Assembly (NCBI GenBank): GCA_039822785.1
Contig: JBCBMO010000001.1
Location: 62,001-126,000 of the forward strand
DNA: 64,000 bases
Direction: 5' to 3'
Source of the DNA: Thermohalobaculum sp039822785
Lineage (GTDB): Bacteria > Pseudomonadota > Alphaproteobacteria > Rhodobacterales > Rhodobacteraceae
The notes under the pieces were generated by a model, which ran no database searches, had not been told where the DNA came from, and saw only the letters and a list, made by a program, of their open reading frames with translations. The stretch's first letter is position 1, and every line of letters begins with the position of its first letter. The position numbers were made by a program, and so were the translations under genes. Shown piece by piece: positions 15,887 to 24,222 of the stretch.

Positions 15887-16711
15887 CTACTTGATGCCTG
15901 TGGACATGAAGCTGTTCACGAATTGCCGCTGGAACGCGATGAACGCGATGGCCAGCGGCGCGACGACGAGAAGCGTCCCGGCGGCGATCAGCCCCCAGTC
16001 CGACGCCCCCTCCGCGCCAAGCGCGAAGCTCACCAGGCCGACGGTCAGCACCATGTTGCCGGGATCCGACAACACCATGAGCGGCCAAAGATATTCGTTC
16101 CAGTGGAAGACCACCGAGACGATGCCGAAGGCGATCAGCCCCGGGCGCGCCAGCGGCAGCAGCACCAGCCACAGGATCTGTCCCCAGGAGGCCCCGTCGA
16201 TCAGCGCGGCCTCCTCAAAGTCCCTCGGGATCGCGCGAAAGGTCTGGCGCATCAGGAACGTGCCGAAGGCCGAGCCCCAGTAGGGCGCCATCACGCCCAC
16301 CAGCGTGTCGTAGAGGCCGAGGCTCACCAGCGTCGTCAGGTTCGGCACGATCAGCACCGGCGGTGCGAGCATGAGCTGCAGCAGGAAGACGTAGAAGATC
16401 ACGTCCTTGCCCGGAAACTCGAGCCTGGCGAAGGCATAGCCCGCCAGCGAGATGGTCACGAGCTGCACCACCAGCGTGCCGGTCACCAGGATGAAGGAAT
16501 TGGTGAACCAGACCGCCCAGTCGCCATCGAGGAAGGCGTAGCGGAACTGATCACCCGTCGGCACCGTGTCCGGCACGAGCGAGGCCATGTCGAGGCTGCC
16601 GAAGCTCTCGGGCCGCACGCTTGCCAGCATCATCCACAGGATCGGCGTCGACCACAGGAAGACCACCGCGGCAAAGCCGGCCAGGCCGAGGGCGGACCAG
16701 GGGCTGCGCAC
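15887..16711 (-). CDS. Ugp-type ABC transporter permease, UgpE-like (module 1)
   Basis: A 274-residue inner-membrane protein with six predicted helices. The EAA loop that contacts the ATPase reads EEAALIDGASWGQILWLVLLPLARPGLI. It opens SALGLAGFAAVVFLWSTPILWMM and ends with the FVNSFMSTGIK tail typical of UgpE/MalG relatives. It starts three bases after the partner permease stops and is followed 12 bases later by the SBP gene. Confidence 0.9.
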   Translation of the reverse strand: MRSPWSALGLAGFAAVVFLWSTPILWMMLASVRPESFGSLDMASLVPDTVPTGDQFRYAFLDGDWAVWFTNSFILVTGTLVVQLVTISLAGYAFARLEFPGKDVIFYVFLLQLMLAPPVLIVPNLTTLVSLGLYDTLVGVMAPYWGSAFGTFLMRQTFRAIPRDFEEAALIDGASWGQILWLVLLPLARPGLIAFGIVSVVFHWNEYLWPLMVLSDPGNMVLTVGLVSFALGAEGASDWGLIAAGTLLVVAPLAIAFIAFQRQFVNSFMSTGIK

Positions 16712-16714
16712 CGC

Positions 16715-17674
16715 TCAGCTCTCGTAATGGACGCGCCGCTCCATCGTCCTCAGGCTGAGGACGGAGAGCGCGAGTAAGAAGCCCAAGGTAACCACGGTCG
16801 CGGCGGTCGCCTTGCCGAGATCGTAGAATTCATGCGCCTGCTGGTAGATGTAGAACAGCAGCAGGTTGGTGGCGTTGTTCGGCCCGCCCTGGGTCATGAC
16901 GATCACATGGTCGATCTGGATGACCGCGGTCAGCAGCGCGATGACGGTGACAAAGGCGAAGGTCGGCCCCAGCATCGGGATGACGACCAGGCGCTGGCGC
17001 TGCCACCAACTCGCCCCCTCGATCATCGCGGCCTCTTCCGCGTCCTCCGGCAGGGCCTGCAGGCCGGCGAGGAAGAAGAGCATGTAGTAGCCCGCGTTCT
17101 TCCAGACCGTCAGCATCATGATGGACCACAGCGCGAGATCCGGATCGCCCAGCCAGTTGATCGACCGCACCCCCAGCTTGGCGAGGTAGTAGTCGAGCAG
17201 CCCCAGCCCCGGCAGGAAGATGAAGATGAAAAGCGCCGAGGCGGCGACGAGTGGCATCAAGGTCGGAAAGAACAGCGCCGCCCGGAACAGCCCCGACAGC
17301 GCGCCGCTGCGCCTCAGCGCCACCGCGAACAGGAACCCCAGCACGACGCTCGGCACGACCGTGCCCGCGGTGAAGAGCGCGGTGTTGAGGAGGGCGCCCA
17401 GGAAATCCTCGTCGGCCAGCAGCCGGCCATAGTTGCCGAGGCCGACGAAATCGCCCTCGCCCCCCACCGCACGGCGCTGGAAGGTCGAGGCCACGGCGAC
17501 CTGCAGCATCGGCCAATAGGTGAAGAGCATCAGGAACAGCAGCGCCGGCAGCAGCAGCAGATAGGGCCGGAGGGACTGCAACCGCGGGGCGCGCAGCCGC
17601 AGGCGAAGCGCAGGCGTCGCCCCGACGGGCCGCGCGGTACTCTGCGTGCTGTCGACCTCACCGATTGTCATCAC
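16715..17674 (-). CDS. Ugp-type ABC transporter permease, UgpA-like (module 1)
   Basis: A 319-residue permease with six helices, the first at about residues 35-57 (PYLLLLPALLFLMLFTYWP), and the EAA loop EEAAMIEGASWWQRQRLVVIPMLGP. The FTYWPMLQVAVASTFQR opening and DHVIVMTQGGPNNATN segment are typical of UgpA/MalF relatives. Translation may begin at the second methionine. It lies 95 bases after the module 2 phosphodiesterase on the same strand, so one long transcript covering both modules is possible. Confidence 0.9.
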   Translation of the reverse strand: MMTIGEVDSTQSTARPVGATPALRLRLRAPRLQSLRPYLLLLPALLFLMLFTYWPMLQVAVASTFQRRAVGGEGDFVGLGNYGRLLADEDFLGALLNTALFTAGTVVPSVVLGFLFAVALRRSGALSGLFRAALFFPTLMPLVAASALFIFIFLPGLGLLDYYLAKLGVRSINWLGDPDLALWSIMMLTVWKNAGYYMLFFLAGLQALPEDAEEAAMIEGASWWQRQRLVVIPMLGPTFAFVTVIALLTAVIQIDHVIVMTQGGPNNATNLLLFYIYQQAHEFYDLGKATAATVVTLGFLLALSVLSLRTMERRVHYES

Positions 17675-17769
17675 CCTGCCTTCCGCGAGGACTGCGACAC
17701 GTGCGTCTCAGGCCTTCGTCATTCCCGTGAAACTGTCCCGCGACGGGGCGGGCAGTGCAGGGCCCGCGC

Positions 17770-18594
17770 TCAGCGCGCCATGGTCGTGCGGTCCCAGGCG
17801 GCCTTGTCGGGCGAGCCCTCCACCGTCAGTCGGGTCGCCTCGCGGAACTCGACCATGTGGACGGTGACCGAGGCGCCCTCGACGATGGCGACGGCATAGG
17901 CCTCCGGCAGGCTCGAGCGCGTCAGCAGCGCTTTCTCCGGGAAGTTCGGAAAGCCCGCGTGGTTGGTGCCCCGCGGCGCGCTGACCGGAATGCCCGCCAC
18001 CGACCCGGCAAGCGGTATGTGGCAATGGCCAAAGAAGATGTGCCGCACCTTGGCCGCATGGGGGGTCAGCACCGCCCGAAACGCCTCGGCGTCCAGCAGC
18101 ATGATCTGGTCCTTGGGCGCTACATGCGTGGGGATCGGGTTGTGGTGCATGAACAGGAAGACCGGCCGGTCGGCGGCGGCAAGCTGGGCGTCCAGCCACC
18201 GCCGGCGCGTCTCGCAGTAGCGCCCGGCATGGGTGTCGGGCCACCAGGTGTCCAGCGTGATCCCAAGCGCACCCGGCAGGTCGAAGACCCGCTGCACGAA
18301 GCCGTTCTCGTCCACCCGCTCGGGGAAGACGTCCAGGAAAGCGGCGCGGTCGTCGTGATTGCCGATGCAAAGCTCCACGGGCAGCGCCACCCGGTCGAGC
18401 CGGTCGCGCAGACGCTCGTAATCGGCGCGCTCGCCCCAGTCCGACAGATCGCCGGTGATCACCAGGCAGTCGGCATCGGGGTGGGTGGCCAGCGCATGCG
18501 CCAGCGCCGCCTCGAAATTCGCGTTGGGGTCCCGCTCGCCGATGGTCTCCCCCGGCGTGGTCAAATGGATATCGGTCAGTTGGAGGATCTTCAT
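17770..18594 (-). CDS. GpdQ-like metallophosphodiesterase (module 2)
   Basis: A 274-residue calcineurin-like phosphodiesterase with the same ligand layout as the module 1 enzyme: D8 and H10 (MKILQLTDIH), D49 (TGDLSD), N79-H80 (GNHDD), H150 (FMHHNPIP), H190 and H192 (FGHCHIP). The two enzymes are clear but distant paralogues, so substrate ranges may differ. The ATG at 18594 starts exactly on the conserved motif; an in-frame extension to 18639 adds nothing recognisable. It follows the module 2 SBP gene by 87 bases. Confidence 0.88.
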   Translation of the reverse strand: MKILQLTDIHLTTPGETIGERDPNANFEAALAHALATHPDADCLVITGDLSDWGERADYERLRDRLDRVALPVELCIGNHDDRAAFLDVFPERVDENGFVQRVFDLPGALGITLDTWWPDTHAGRYCETRRRWLDAQLAAADRPVFLFMHHNPIPTHVAPKDQIMLLDAEAFRAVLTPHAAKVRHIFFGHCHIPLAGSVAGIPVSAPRGTNHAGFPNFPEKALLTRSSLPEAYAVAIVEGASVTVHMVEFREATRLTVEGSPDKAAWDRTTMAR

Positions 18595-18681
18595 CGTGCA
18601 GGCCTTGCCGTTGAGCGGCGCCCCGGCCCCAGGGGTCACAACGAGGGGGCCAGAGCGCCGCGGTGTCGGTGAGAGCAGGGA

Positions 18682-19965
18682 TCAGGAGCCCGGCATCAGG
18701 TCCTGGACTTCCTCGTCCAGTTCCTCCTGCAGCTCGTTCATGTCCTCGAACTCGTTGGTCACGATGCCCTCGATCCCGTCATAGATGACCTGGGTCACCG
18801 CCAGGCCGTTGTCGCCGGGATAGGCCTGCCACTCGCGCAGCAGCGGCAGCTGGCGCACGGCGGTCTCCTTGTTCGGGTTGTCCTTGTAGAAATCCGCCAG
18901 GATGATCTCGTTGGCGGCCTGGTTCGGCGGCATGTAGCCGGTGGTGCGGGCCACATCGGCGGCACCCTCGCCGCTGGTGATGAACTTCAGCCACTTCCAG
19001 GCCGCATCCAGCACCGCCGGATCCTCGCTGGCCGAGACCAGCATGGCCGAGTTGCCGCCCGCCGGCAGGCCCTGCGGCGCCGCCGCGATGCCCGGGAACT
19101 CGGCGGTCATCAGCGCGAAGTCGCCCTGCGCCCGCTCGACCGCGCCCAGCGCCGAGGTCGACCAGTACATCATCGCGATCTCACCGGCCGAGAACGACGC
19201 CAGCGCCGCCTTCCACTCCAGGTTCTGCATCTCGCAGCCGTCGAAGATGCCCTGCATGGTGTTGAGCGCGGTCAGGCCCGCCTCGCTGTCGATGCGCACA
19301 TCGGTGCCCTCGACCGTCGCCTCGCCCTGCGACCACATCAGCGCCTGCAGGAACCAGTTGCCGGTGATGTTCCAGCCCCAGAAGATCGGGTTGTCGACGC
19401 CGGCCTCGCGCAGCTTCTGGCAGGTGGCGATCACCTCGTCCCAGGTCTTGGGAAAGTCCTCGGCGCTCTCGATGCCGGCCTGGGCCATCAGGTCCATGTT
19501 GTAGTAGCCGACCGGCAGCGAGATCGAGAACGGCAGGCCGTGGACCGAGCCCTCGAAGGTGCCGAGGTCGAGCATCGCCTTGTGGTAGCCGTCCTTGGCG
19601 AAGTCGGCCTCGGCGGCGATGAAGGGCTCGAGCGATTTGGCGATGCCCTTTTCGACCAGGATCGCCTGACGGTTCAGGCCCTGCATGGTGACGTCGGGCA
19701 GCTCGCCGGCGACGGCCTCGCGCAGGATGGTGTTGGTGCCGTCCTCATAGCTCTCGTAGGTGGCGCGGATCTTCACCTCGATGTTCGGATGCGCCTCGTA
19801 GAACTTCGGCAGGATCTTCTCATAGGTGACGTCGAAGAGGTGGCTGTAGGGATAGGCGAACTCGATCACCACCTTGTCCTCGGCCTGGGCGGGGGTCGCC
19901 AGGGTTCCGGTCAGGGCGGTGGTGGCCGCTAGAACGGCGGCGATGGACGCTGCTGTCATCTTCAT
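18682..19965 (-). CDS. Ugp-type ABC transporter substrate-binding protein (module 2)
   Basis: A 427-residue binding protein with a Sec signal peptide ending at ATPAQA, about residue 28. The mature protein follows the UgpB pattern: IEFAYPYSHLFDVTYEKILPKF-type opening, LPDVTMQGLNRQAIL, FSISLPVGYYNMDLMAQAGIESAEDFPKTWDE and LPAGGNSAMLVSASEDP. The C-terminus is a run of acidic residues (NELQEELDEEVQDLMPGS). It sits between the frameshifted permease and a GpdQ-like enzyme and is clearly different in sequence from the module 1 SBP. Confidence 0.9.
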   Translation of the reverse strand: MKMTAASIAAVLAATTALTGTLATPAQAEDKVVIEFAYPYSHLFDVTYEKILPKFYEAHPNIEVKIRATYESYEDGTNTILREAVAGELPDVTMQGLNRQAILVEKGIAKSLEPFIAAEADFAKDGYHKAMLDLGTFEGSVHGLPFSISLPVGYYNMDLMAQAGIESAEDFPKTWDEVIATCQKLREAGVDNPIFWGWNITGNWFLQALMWSQGEATVEGTDVRIDSEAGLTALNTMQGIFDGCEMQNLEWKAALASFSAGEIAMMYWSTSALGAVERAQGDFALMTAEFPGIAAAPQGLPAGGNSAMLVSASEDPAVLDAAWKWLKFITSGEGAADVARTTGYMPPNQAANEIILADFYKDNPNKETAVRQLPLLREWQAYPGDNGLAVTQVIYDGIEGIVTNEFEDMNELQEELDEEVQDLMPGS

Positions 19966-20089
19966 GTCATCTTCTCCTCGTTCGGGAGGCGGGCGGTCGC
20001 CAAACTCACCGCCTCCGGGGCTGTCCCCTTGGGTTTTCCCTTGGGGGATCGGGCGGGGGCGGCCACGGCCGCCTCCGTTTCCTTGTCGG

Positions 20090-20860
20090 TCACTTCATCC
20101 CGCTGAGGGTGATCCCCTCGATGAAGCGGCGCTGTGCGAGCATGAAGGCCACGATCAGCGGCGCGACGATGATCGTCGCCGTCGCCATCATCGGGCCGAA
20201 GTTGTCGCCGTCCGCATCGCCCTTGAACTCACGCAGGCCAAGCGGCGGGGTGAACAGGTCGCGGTCGCCGGTGATCACGATCCGCGGCCAGAAGTAGTCG
20301 TTCCAATGCGCCACCACGCTGAAGATCGCGAAGGCGAGGAGCGCCGGGATCGCCGTCGGCAGCATCACCTTCCAGACGATGGAGAACTCGGACATCCCGT
20401 CCATGCGCGCCGCATCGATTAGATCGTCAGGGACGGTCATAAAGAACTGGCGCATCAGGAAGATCCCGAAGACCGAGATCGTCCAGGGGATGATCAAGGC
20501 CGCGTAGCTGTTCGTCAGCCCGACCTTGGAGAGCATGATGTAGAGCGGCAGCGCGATCGCATGCACCGGGATCAACAGGCAGAAGAGCACCAGGCCAAAG
20601 ACCGCCTCTCGCCCCCAAAACCTGAGTTTCGCCAGGGCGTAAGCGCAAGGAAGGGCGATCAGAACCTGGATGAAGAAGATCGAGGCGGTGACGATCACCC
20701 CGTTCAGCAGGTAGCGCACCAGCGGCGCTTTCTCGAAGGCGGTCGTGTAGTTGTAGATCACCGGGGTGACCATGCACTCCTCGACCGGATTGCCGAGCTT
20801 CACGCAGAAATCGTCGCGAAACGGCGCCTGTTCGCCGACGAAGCCGCCGGTGTTCTGCAT
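20090..20860 (-). CDS. Ugp-type ABC permease, UgpE-like, main part of a frameshifted gene (module 2)
   Basis: A 256-residue frame carrying helices 2 to 6 of a UgpE/MalG-like permease, with the EAA loop DAARMDGMSEFSIVWKVMLPTAIPALL and the closing ALAQRRFIEGITLSGMK. The first transmembrane helix is missing from this frame; it is encoded just upstream in another frame at 20865-21032. Joining the two after SYSL restores the normal spacing (SYSLSLSAEIMQNTGG) if one base is removed from the TTTGATC stretch. The ATG at 20860 may still allow re-initiation, but the protein would lack helix 1. It is either a real frameshift, a sequencing error or a recoding site. Confidence 0.8.
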   Translation of the reverse strand: MQNTGGFVGEQAPFRDDFCVKLGNPVEECMVTPVIYNYTTAFEKAPLVRYLLNGVIVTASIFFIQVLIALPCAYALAKLRFWGREAVFGLVLFCLLIPVHAIALPLYIMLSKVGLTNSYAALIIPWTISVFGIFLMRQFFMTVPDDLIDAARMDGMSEFSIVWKVMLPTAIPALLAFAIFSVVAHWNDYFWPRIVITGDRDLFTPPLGLREFKGDADGDNFGPMMATATIIVAPLIVAFMLAQRRFIEGITLSGMK

Positions 20861-20864
20861 GATC

Positions 20865-21032
20865 TCAGCCGATCAAACTCAGGCTGTAGCTGACCATCAC
20901 GTAGAAGGGCAGCAGCACCACCAGCGCGCCCAGGATCAGCACCGCGTGCTTCACCGCCTCGGCTGTGGAGAACCGAAGACGCGTCCCGTCGCGGGCAACG
21001 TCCTGAGCGGGTGAGATCGCAGCATCGGTCAT
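20865..21032 (-). pseudogene. N-terminal fragment of the module 2 UgpE-like permease
   Basis: A 55-residue frame that begins MTDAAISPAQDVARDG and carries transmembrane helix 1 (KHAVLILGALVVLLPFYVMVSYSL), then stops after SLSLIG. The ATG overlaps the stop of the preceding permease (ATGA), as expected for an intact operon member. The remainder of the permease continues in the next frame from about 20870. The fragment and the 256-residue part together give about the normal family length of 310 residues. Confidence 0.75.
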
Positions 21033-21961
21033 GCGTAGTGCACCTTGCGCTCGACCAGCCAGCGCTGGATCAGGGTCAGCATCATCACGAAGCCCAGGAA
21101 GCAGACGGTGATCGCCGCCCCGATGCCCACCAGGTTCTGCTGGATCGCCTTTTCGTAGATGGCGAACATCATCACGTAGGCGGACTTCGACGGTCCCCCG
21201 CCCTGGGGATAGAAGGCCTCGATCGTGTCGAAGACCTGGAACGAGCGGATGCAGGAGATCGTGACGACAAAGACCGTCGTCGGCCCCAGCATCGGCCAGG
21301 TAACCAGCCGGAACCGGTCCCAGGCGCTGCGTGCCCCGTCCATTTCGGCGGCGTGGTACAGCTCCCGCGGCACGGCGGTCAGCCCCGCGAGATACAGCAC
21401 CATGTTGAAGCCAAAGCCCTGCCAGACGCCGATAAAGGCGACGACCCAGATCGCGTACTCCCGATCGCCGAGCCACAGCGGGAAGTTCCGCGCACAGCCC
21501 GCGGCATACCAGGACCAGGCCTCCAGCACCGTGCCGCAGCCAAGCTCGAGCGTGGAGTTGATGATCCCGATGGTGGGGTGCAGGGCGAACTCCCAGACGA
21601 TGGCCATCGCCAGCAGCGCGGCCATCACCGGCAGGAAGTAGATGGTCTTGTAGATCTCGCCGAAGCGCGTCAGCGATTGGATCAGCAGTGCCGCCCCAAG
21701 CCCGAGCGCGACCGAAAGCGGCACGACCACAAAGACATAGCGGAAGGTGGCGCCGAACATCTTCTCATAGGTCGAGCGCGTGAAGATCCGCTCATAGTTC
21801 TCGATGCCCACCCATTCGGGCGCATCGCCGCCCAGGCTGTAATCGGTGAAGCTGAGCCAGCCTGCGATCAGGATGGGCATCAGCAGGATCAGCACCATCA
21901 GCACCAGCGCGGGGCCGATGAACCACAGGTGCGTATAGCGGCCGGTCAGCGCGTGGCTCAT
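21029..21961 (-). CDS. Ugp-type ABC transporter permease, UgpA-like (module 2)
   Basis: A 310-residue permease with six helices starting HLWFIGPALVLMVLILLMPI and an EAA loop of the form YHAAEMDGARSAWDRFRLVTWPMLGP. It shares the QVFDTIEAFYPQGGGPSKSAYVMM segment found in sugar-type UgpA relatives. Its stop overlaps the start of the next permease frame by four bases, and it begins 10 bases after the ATPase gene stops. Confidence 0.9.
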   Translation of the reverse strand: MSHALTGRYTHLWFIGPALVLMVLILLMPILIAGWLSFTDYSLGGDAPEWVGIENYERIFTRSTYEKMFGATFRYVFVVVPLSVALGLGAALLIQSLTRFGEIYKTIYFLPVMAALLAMAIVWEFALHPTIGIINSTLELGCGTVLEAWSWYAAGCARNFPLWLGDREYAIWVVAFIGVWQGFGFNMVLYLAGLTAVPRELYHAAEMDGARSAWDRFRLVTWPMLGPTTVFVVTISCIRSFQVFDTIEAFYPQGGGPSKSAYVMMFAIYEKAIQQNLVGIGAAITVCFLGFVMMLTLIQRWLVERKVHYA

Positions 21962-21971
21962 CGCTCGATCC

Positions 21972-23153
21972 TCACGCCACTGCCGTGGTCGGCGCGGTTT
22001 CGCCGGCGTCGTTGGACGGGGCGGCCTCGCCCTCGAACCGCAGGCGGGCGCCGTCGGCCCCGAAGACCAGGGCCTCGCCCTTCAGCCTCTCGACATGGAC
22101 GATATCGCCCAGCGAACAGGTGCCCAGCATCTCGTGCTCGGCCCGGGCAATGATCCGATGCGCCCCATCCCCGATGGCGATGTGCAGCCACAGATCGGCG
22201 CCCAGGTTCTCGATATGCGTAAGCCGCCCCGAAATCGCCTCCGGCCCCGCGGTCGGGCGCAGGCGCAGATGCTCGGGGCGCAGCGCAATGGTCACCGGGC
22301 CCGGCGCCGCGCCCACGATCCGCCGGCCAAGCGGCAGGCCGAGCCGGGTGACGCCACCCTCGGCGTCGATCATGCCGGGCAGGGTGTTGATCTTGGGGCT
22401 GCCCACAAAGGTCGCGACCTTGAGGTGGGCCGGGTCGTCATAGACCTCCTGCGGAGCGCCGAGCTGCAGGATCTGCCCGTCCATCATCACCGCCATGCGG
22501 TCGGACATGGTCAGCGCTTCCGCCTGGTCGTGGGTGACATAGACGAAGGTCGCGCGCAGGCGCCGGTGCAACTCGCGCAGTTCGCTCCGCATATGCACCC
22601 TGAGGGCGGCATCCAGGTTCGACAGCGGCTCGTCCATCAGAAAGGCGACCGGGTTGCGCACCATGGCCCGGCCCAGCGCCGCGCGCTGGCGTTGCCCGCC
22701 GGAGAGCTGCCCGGGCTTGCGTGCAAGCAGCGCCTCGATCTTCAGGATCTCCGCCACCTCCTGCACCGCCTGGCGCAGCGCACGGTACTTGCCGCGGGCG
22801 AGCAAGGGCCCGAGATAGGGCAGCCGCTCCGCGAAGCTCAGATCGCGCAGGCGCAGCGGCGTCAGCATGTTCTCCGCCACCGTCAGGTGCGGATAGAGCG
22901 CATAGGACTGGAAGACCATCGCCAGGTCGCGGTCGGCGGCGCGGACATCATCGACCACCCGGCCCCCGATGCGCACATGGCCCGCGGTCTGCCGCTCCAG
23001 CCCCGCCAGGATGCGCAGCAGCGTCGACTTCCCGCAGCCCGAGGGGCCGACCAGCGTCAGAAACTCGCCCGGGCGGATCGCGAGGTCCAGCCGCTCCAAC
23101 ACGGTCGTCTCGCCGAAGCTCTTGGAGATACCGTCGAGATGGATCTCGGTCAT
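21972..23153 (-). CDS. UgpC/MalK-type ABC transporter ATP-binding protein (module 2)
   Basis: A 393-residue CUT1-type ATPase: Walker A GPSGCGKST (36-44), Q-loop VFQSYALYPH, signature LSGGQRQR (150-157), Walker B FLMDEPLSNLD (171-181), switch histidine in VTHDQAEALTMSDR, then a TOBE domain. There is an insertion of roughly 15 residues after the Q-loop (about 103-130) relative to the UgpC at 12510. It is the first gene of the module 2 operon, divergent from a LysR gene across 81 bases that hold a perfect 9-base dyad. Confidence 0.9.
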   Translation of the reverse strand: MTEIHLDGISKSFGETTVLERLDLAIRPGEFLTLVGPSGCGKSTLLRILAGLERQTAGHVRIGGRVVDDVRAADRDLAMVFQSYALYPHLTVAENMLTPLRLRDLSFAERLPYLGPLLARGKYRALRQAVQEVAEILKIEALLARKPGQLSGGQRQRAALGRAMVRNPVAFLMDEPLSNLDAALRVHMRSELRELHRRLRATFVYVTHDQAEALTMSDRMAVMMDGQILQLGAPQEVYDDPAHLKVATFVGSPKINTLPGMIDAEGGVTRLGLPLGRRIVGAAPGPVTIALRPEHLRLRPTAGPEAISGRLTHIENLGADLWLHIAIGDGAHRIIARAEHEMLGTCSLGDIVHVERLKGEALVFGADGARLRFEGEAAPSNDAGETAPTTAVA

Positions 23154-23192
23154 CGCCTACCCCTTCGTTAAGACATGAGGCGAAGAGGTAGC

Positions 23193-23220
23193 GATCGTCA
23201 TTGAACCTGTGATGACGATC
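23193..23220. promoter_or_regulatory. palindromic operator candidate between a LysR gene and the ABC operon
   Basis: GATCGTCAT (23193-23201) and ATGACGATC (23212-23220) are a perfect 9-base inverted repeat with a 10-base spacer. It lies 40 bases upstream of the ATPase ATG (reading left) and 15 bases before the LysR ATG. Position, symmetry and spacing fit a LysR-type binding site controlling both directions. Confidence 0.65.
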
Positions 23221-23234
23221 TGTGAGCCTGACTA

Positions 23235-24173
23235 ATGCACGCGACAGTGGAGCAGAGCGTGAAGCCCTCGCCTCATCAGATCACCGCGTTTACCGAGGCC
23301 GCGCGCCAGCGCAGCTTCTCGGCCGCCGCGCGGGTGCTGGGCGTTACCCAATCCTCGATCACTCAGCATGTGGCGAAGCTGGAGCGTCAGGTCGGCACGC
23401 CGCTGTTCATCCGCCAGCGTGATGGATTGGTACTAACACGTACCGGGCGCAGTCTGTTCGGCCTGACCGACCAGATGCGCAGTCTGGAGGAGGCGGTGCA
23501 GGAGCGGTTGACCGAGTTCGGCACGCTCTCCGCTGGCAGCCTGCGGATCATCGGCAATGCCCCGCGCCCGGCGCTCGACTACATCACCGCGTTCCTCAAG
23601 GTGCATCCGGGGATCGAGATCAACCTGCGCCTGGCAACCTGGGAACAGGTCGTCGAGAGCCTGAACGCCCGGGACTGCGATCTCGCCTTTCTCACCGATC
23701 CGCCGGCCAATCACGGGCTGACGAGCCGGCTGATCGGCCATGTCGGCTACCGCGCCTATGCCCGCGGCGAGGATCCGCTCGCGGCGCTGGAGGAGGTTCG
23801 CCTGGCCGATCTGGCGGAGCGCACCCTAGTGGTGCCGGAGGACGGATCGCTCACCCAGCGGATCGTCCGCCAGGCCTTCGCCGGGGCGGGCATGCCGCTG
23901 CCGCGCCTGCTCAAGGCCGGGACGTTCCCGCTGGTCAAGGAGACGGTGCTGCACGGCGCCGGCATCGGGATCATGCTCGACGCCTCGGTGCATGACGATC
24001 CGCGCCTGGTGGCCCGACCCATCCGGGGCATGGCGCGCCGCCATGCCATCTATCTGATGACCCAGCCGGACCGGCGCGACCTGCGCCTGATCGCCCGCTT
24101 CTACGAGGTCTGCGCCGACCAGCCTCAGCCCGCCGCCTGTGCCGGCACGCGACGGGCGAAGGGCGCGATTTGA
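23235..24173 (+). CDS. LysR-family transcriptional regulator
   Basis: A 312-residue LysR regulator with the N-terminal winged helix (about 14-73: ITAFTEAARQRSFSAAARVL, then TQSSITQHVAKLERQ) and a periplasmic-binding-like effector domain from about residue 95. It is transcribed divergently from the module 2 ABC/phosphodiesterase operon, the usual LysR arrangement, so it probably controls that operon and perhaps module 1 behind it. The inducer is unknown; a phosphodiester or its product is the contextual guess. The C-terminal tail is Ala/Arg-rich. Confidence 0.92.
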   Translation: MHATVEQSVKPSPHQITAFTEAARQRSFSAAARVLGVTQSSITQHVAKLERQVGTPLFIRQRDGLVLTRTGRSLFGLTDQMRSLEEAVQERLTEFGTLSAGSLRIIGNAPRPALDYITAFLKVHPGIEINLRLATWEQVVESLNARDCDLAFLTDPPANHGLTSRLIGHVGYRAYARGEDPLAALEEVRLADLAERTLVVPEDGSLTQRIVRQAFAGAGMPLPRLLKAGTFPLVKETVLHGAGIGIMLDASVHDDPRLVARPIRGMARRHAIYLMTQPDRRDLRLIARFYEVCADQPQPAACAGTRRAKGAI

Positions 24174-24222
24174 ACGCCGTTCATCTCCGTTTTGCAGCGG
24201 GATTTGTCAGGTCGCGCGACCC

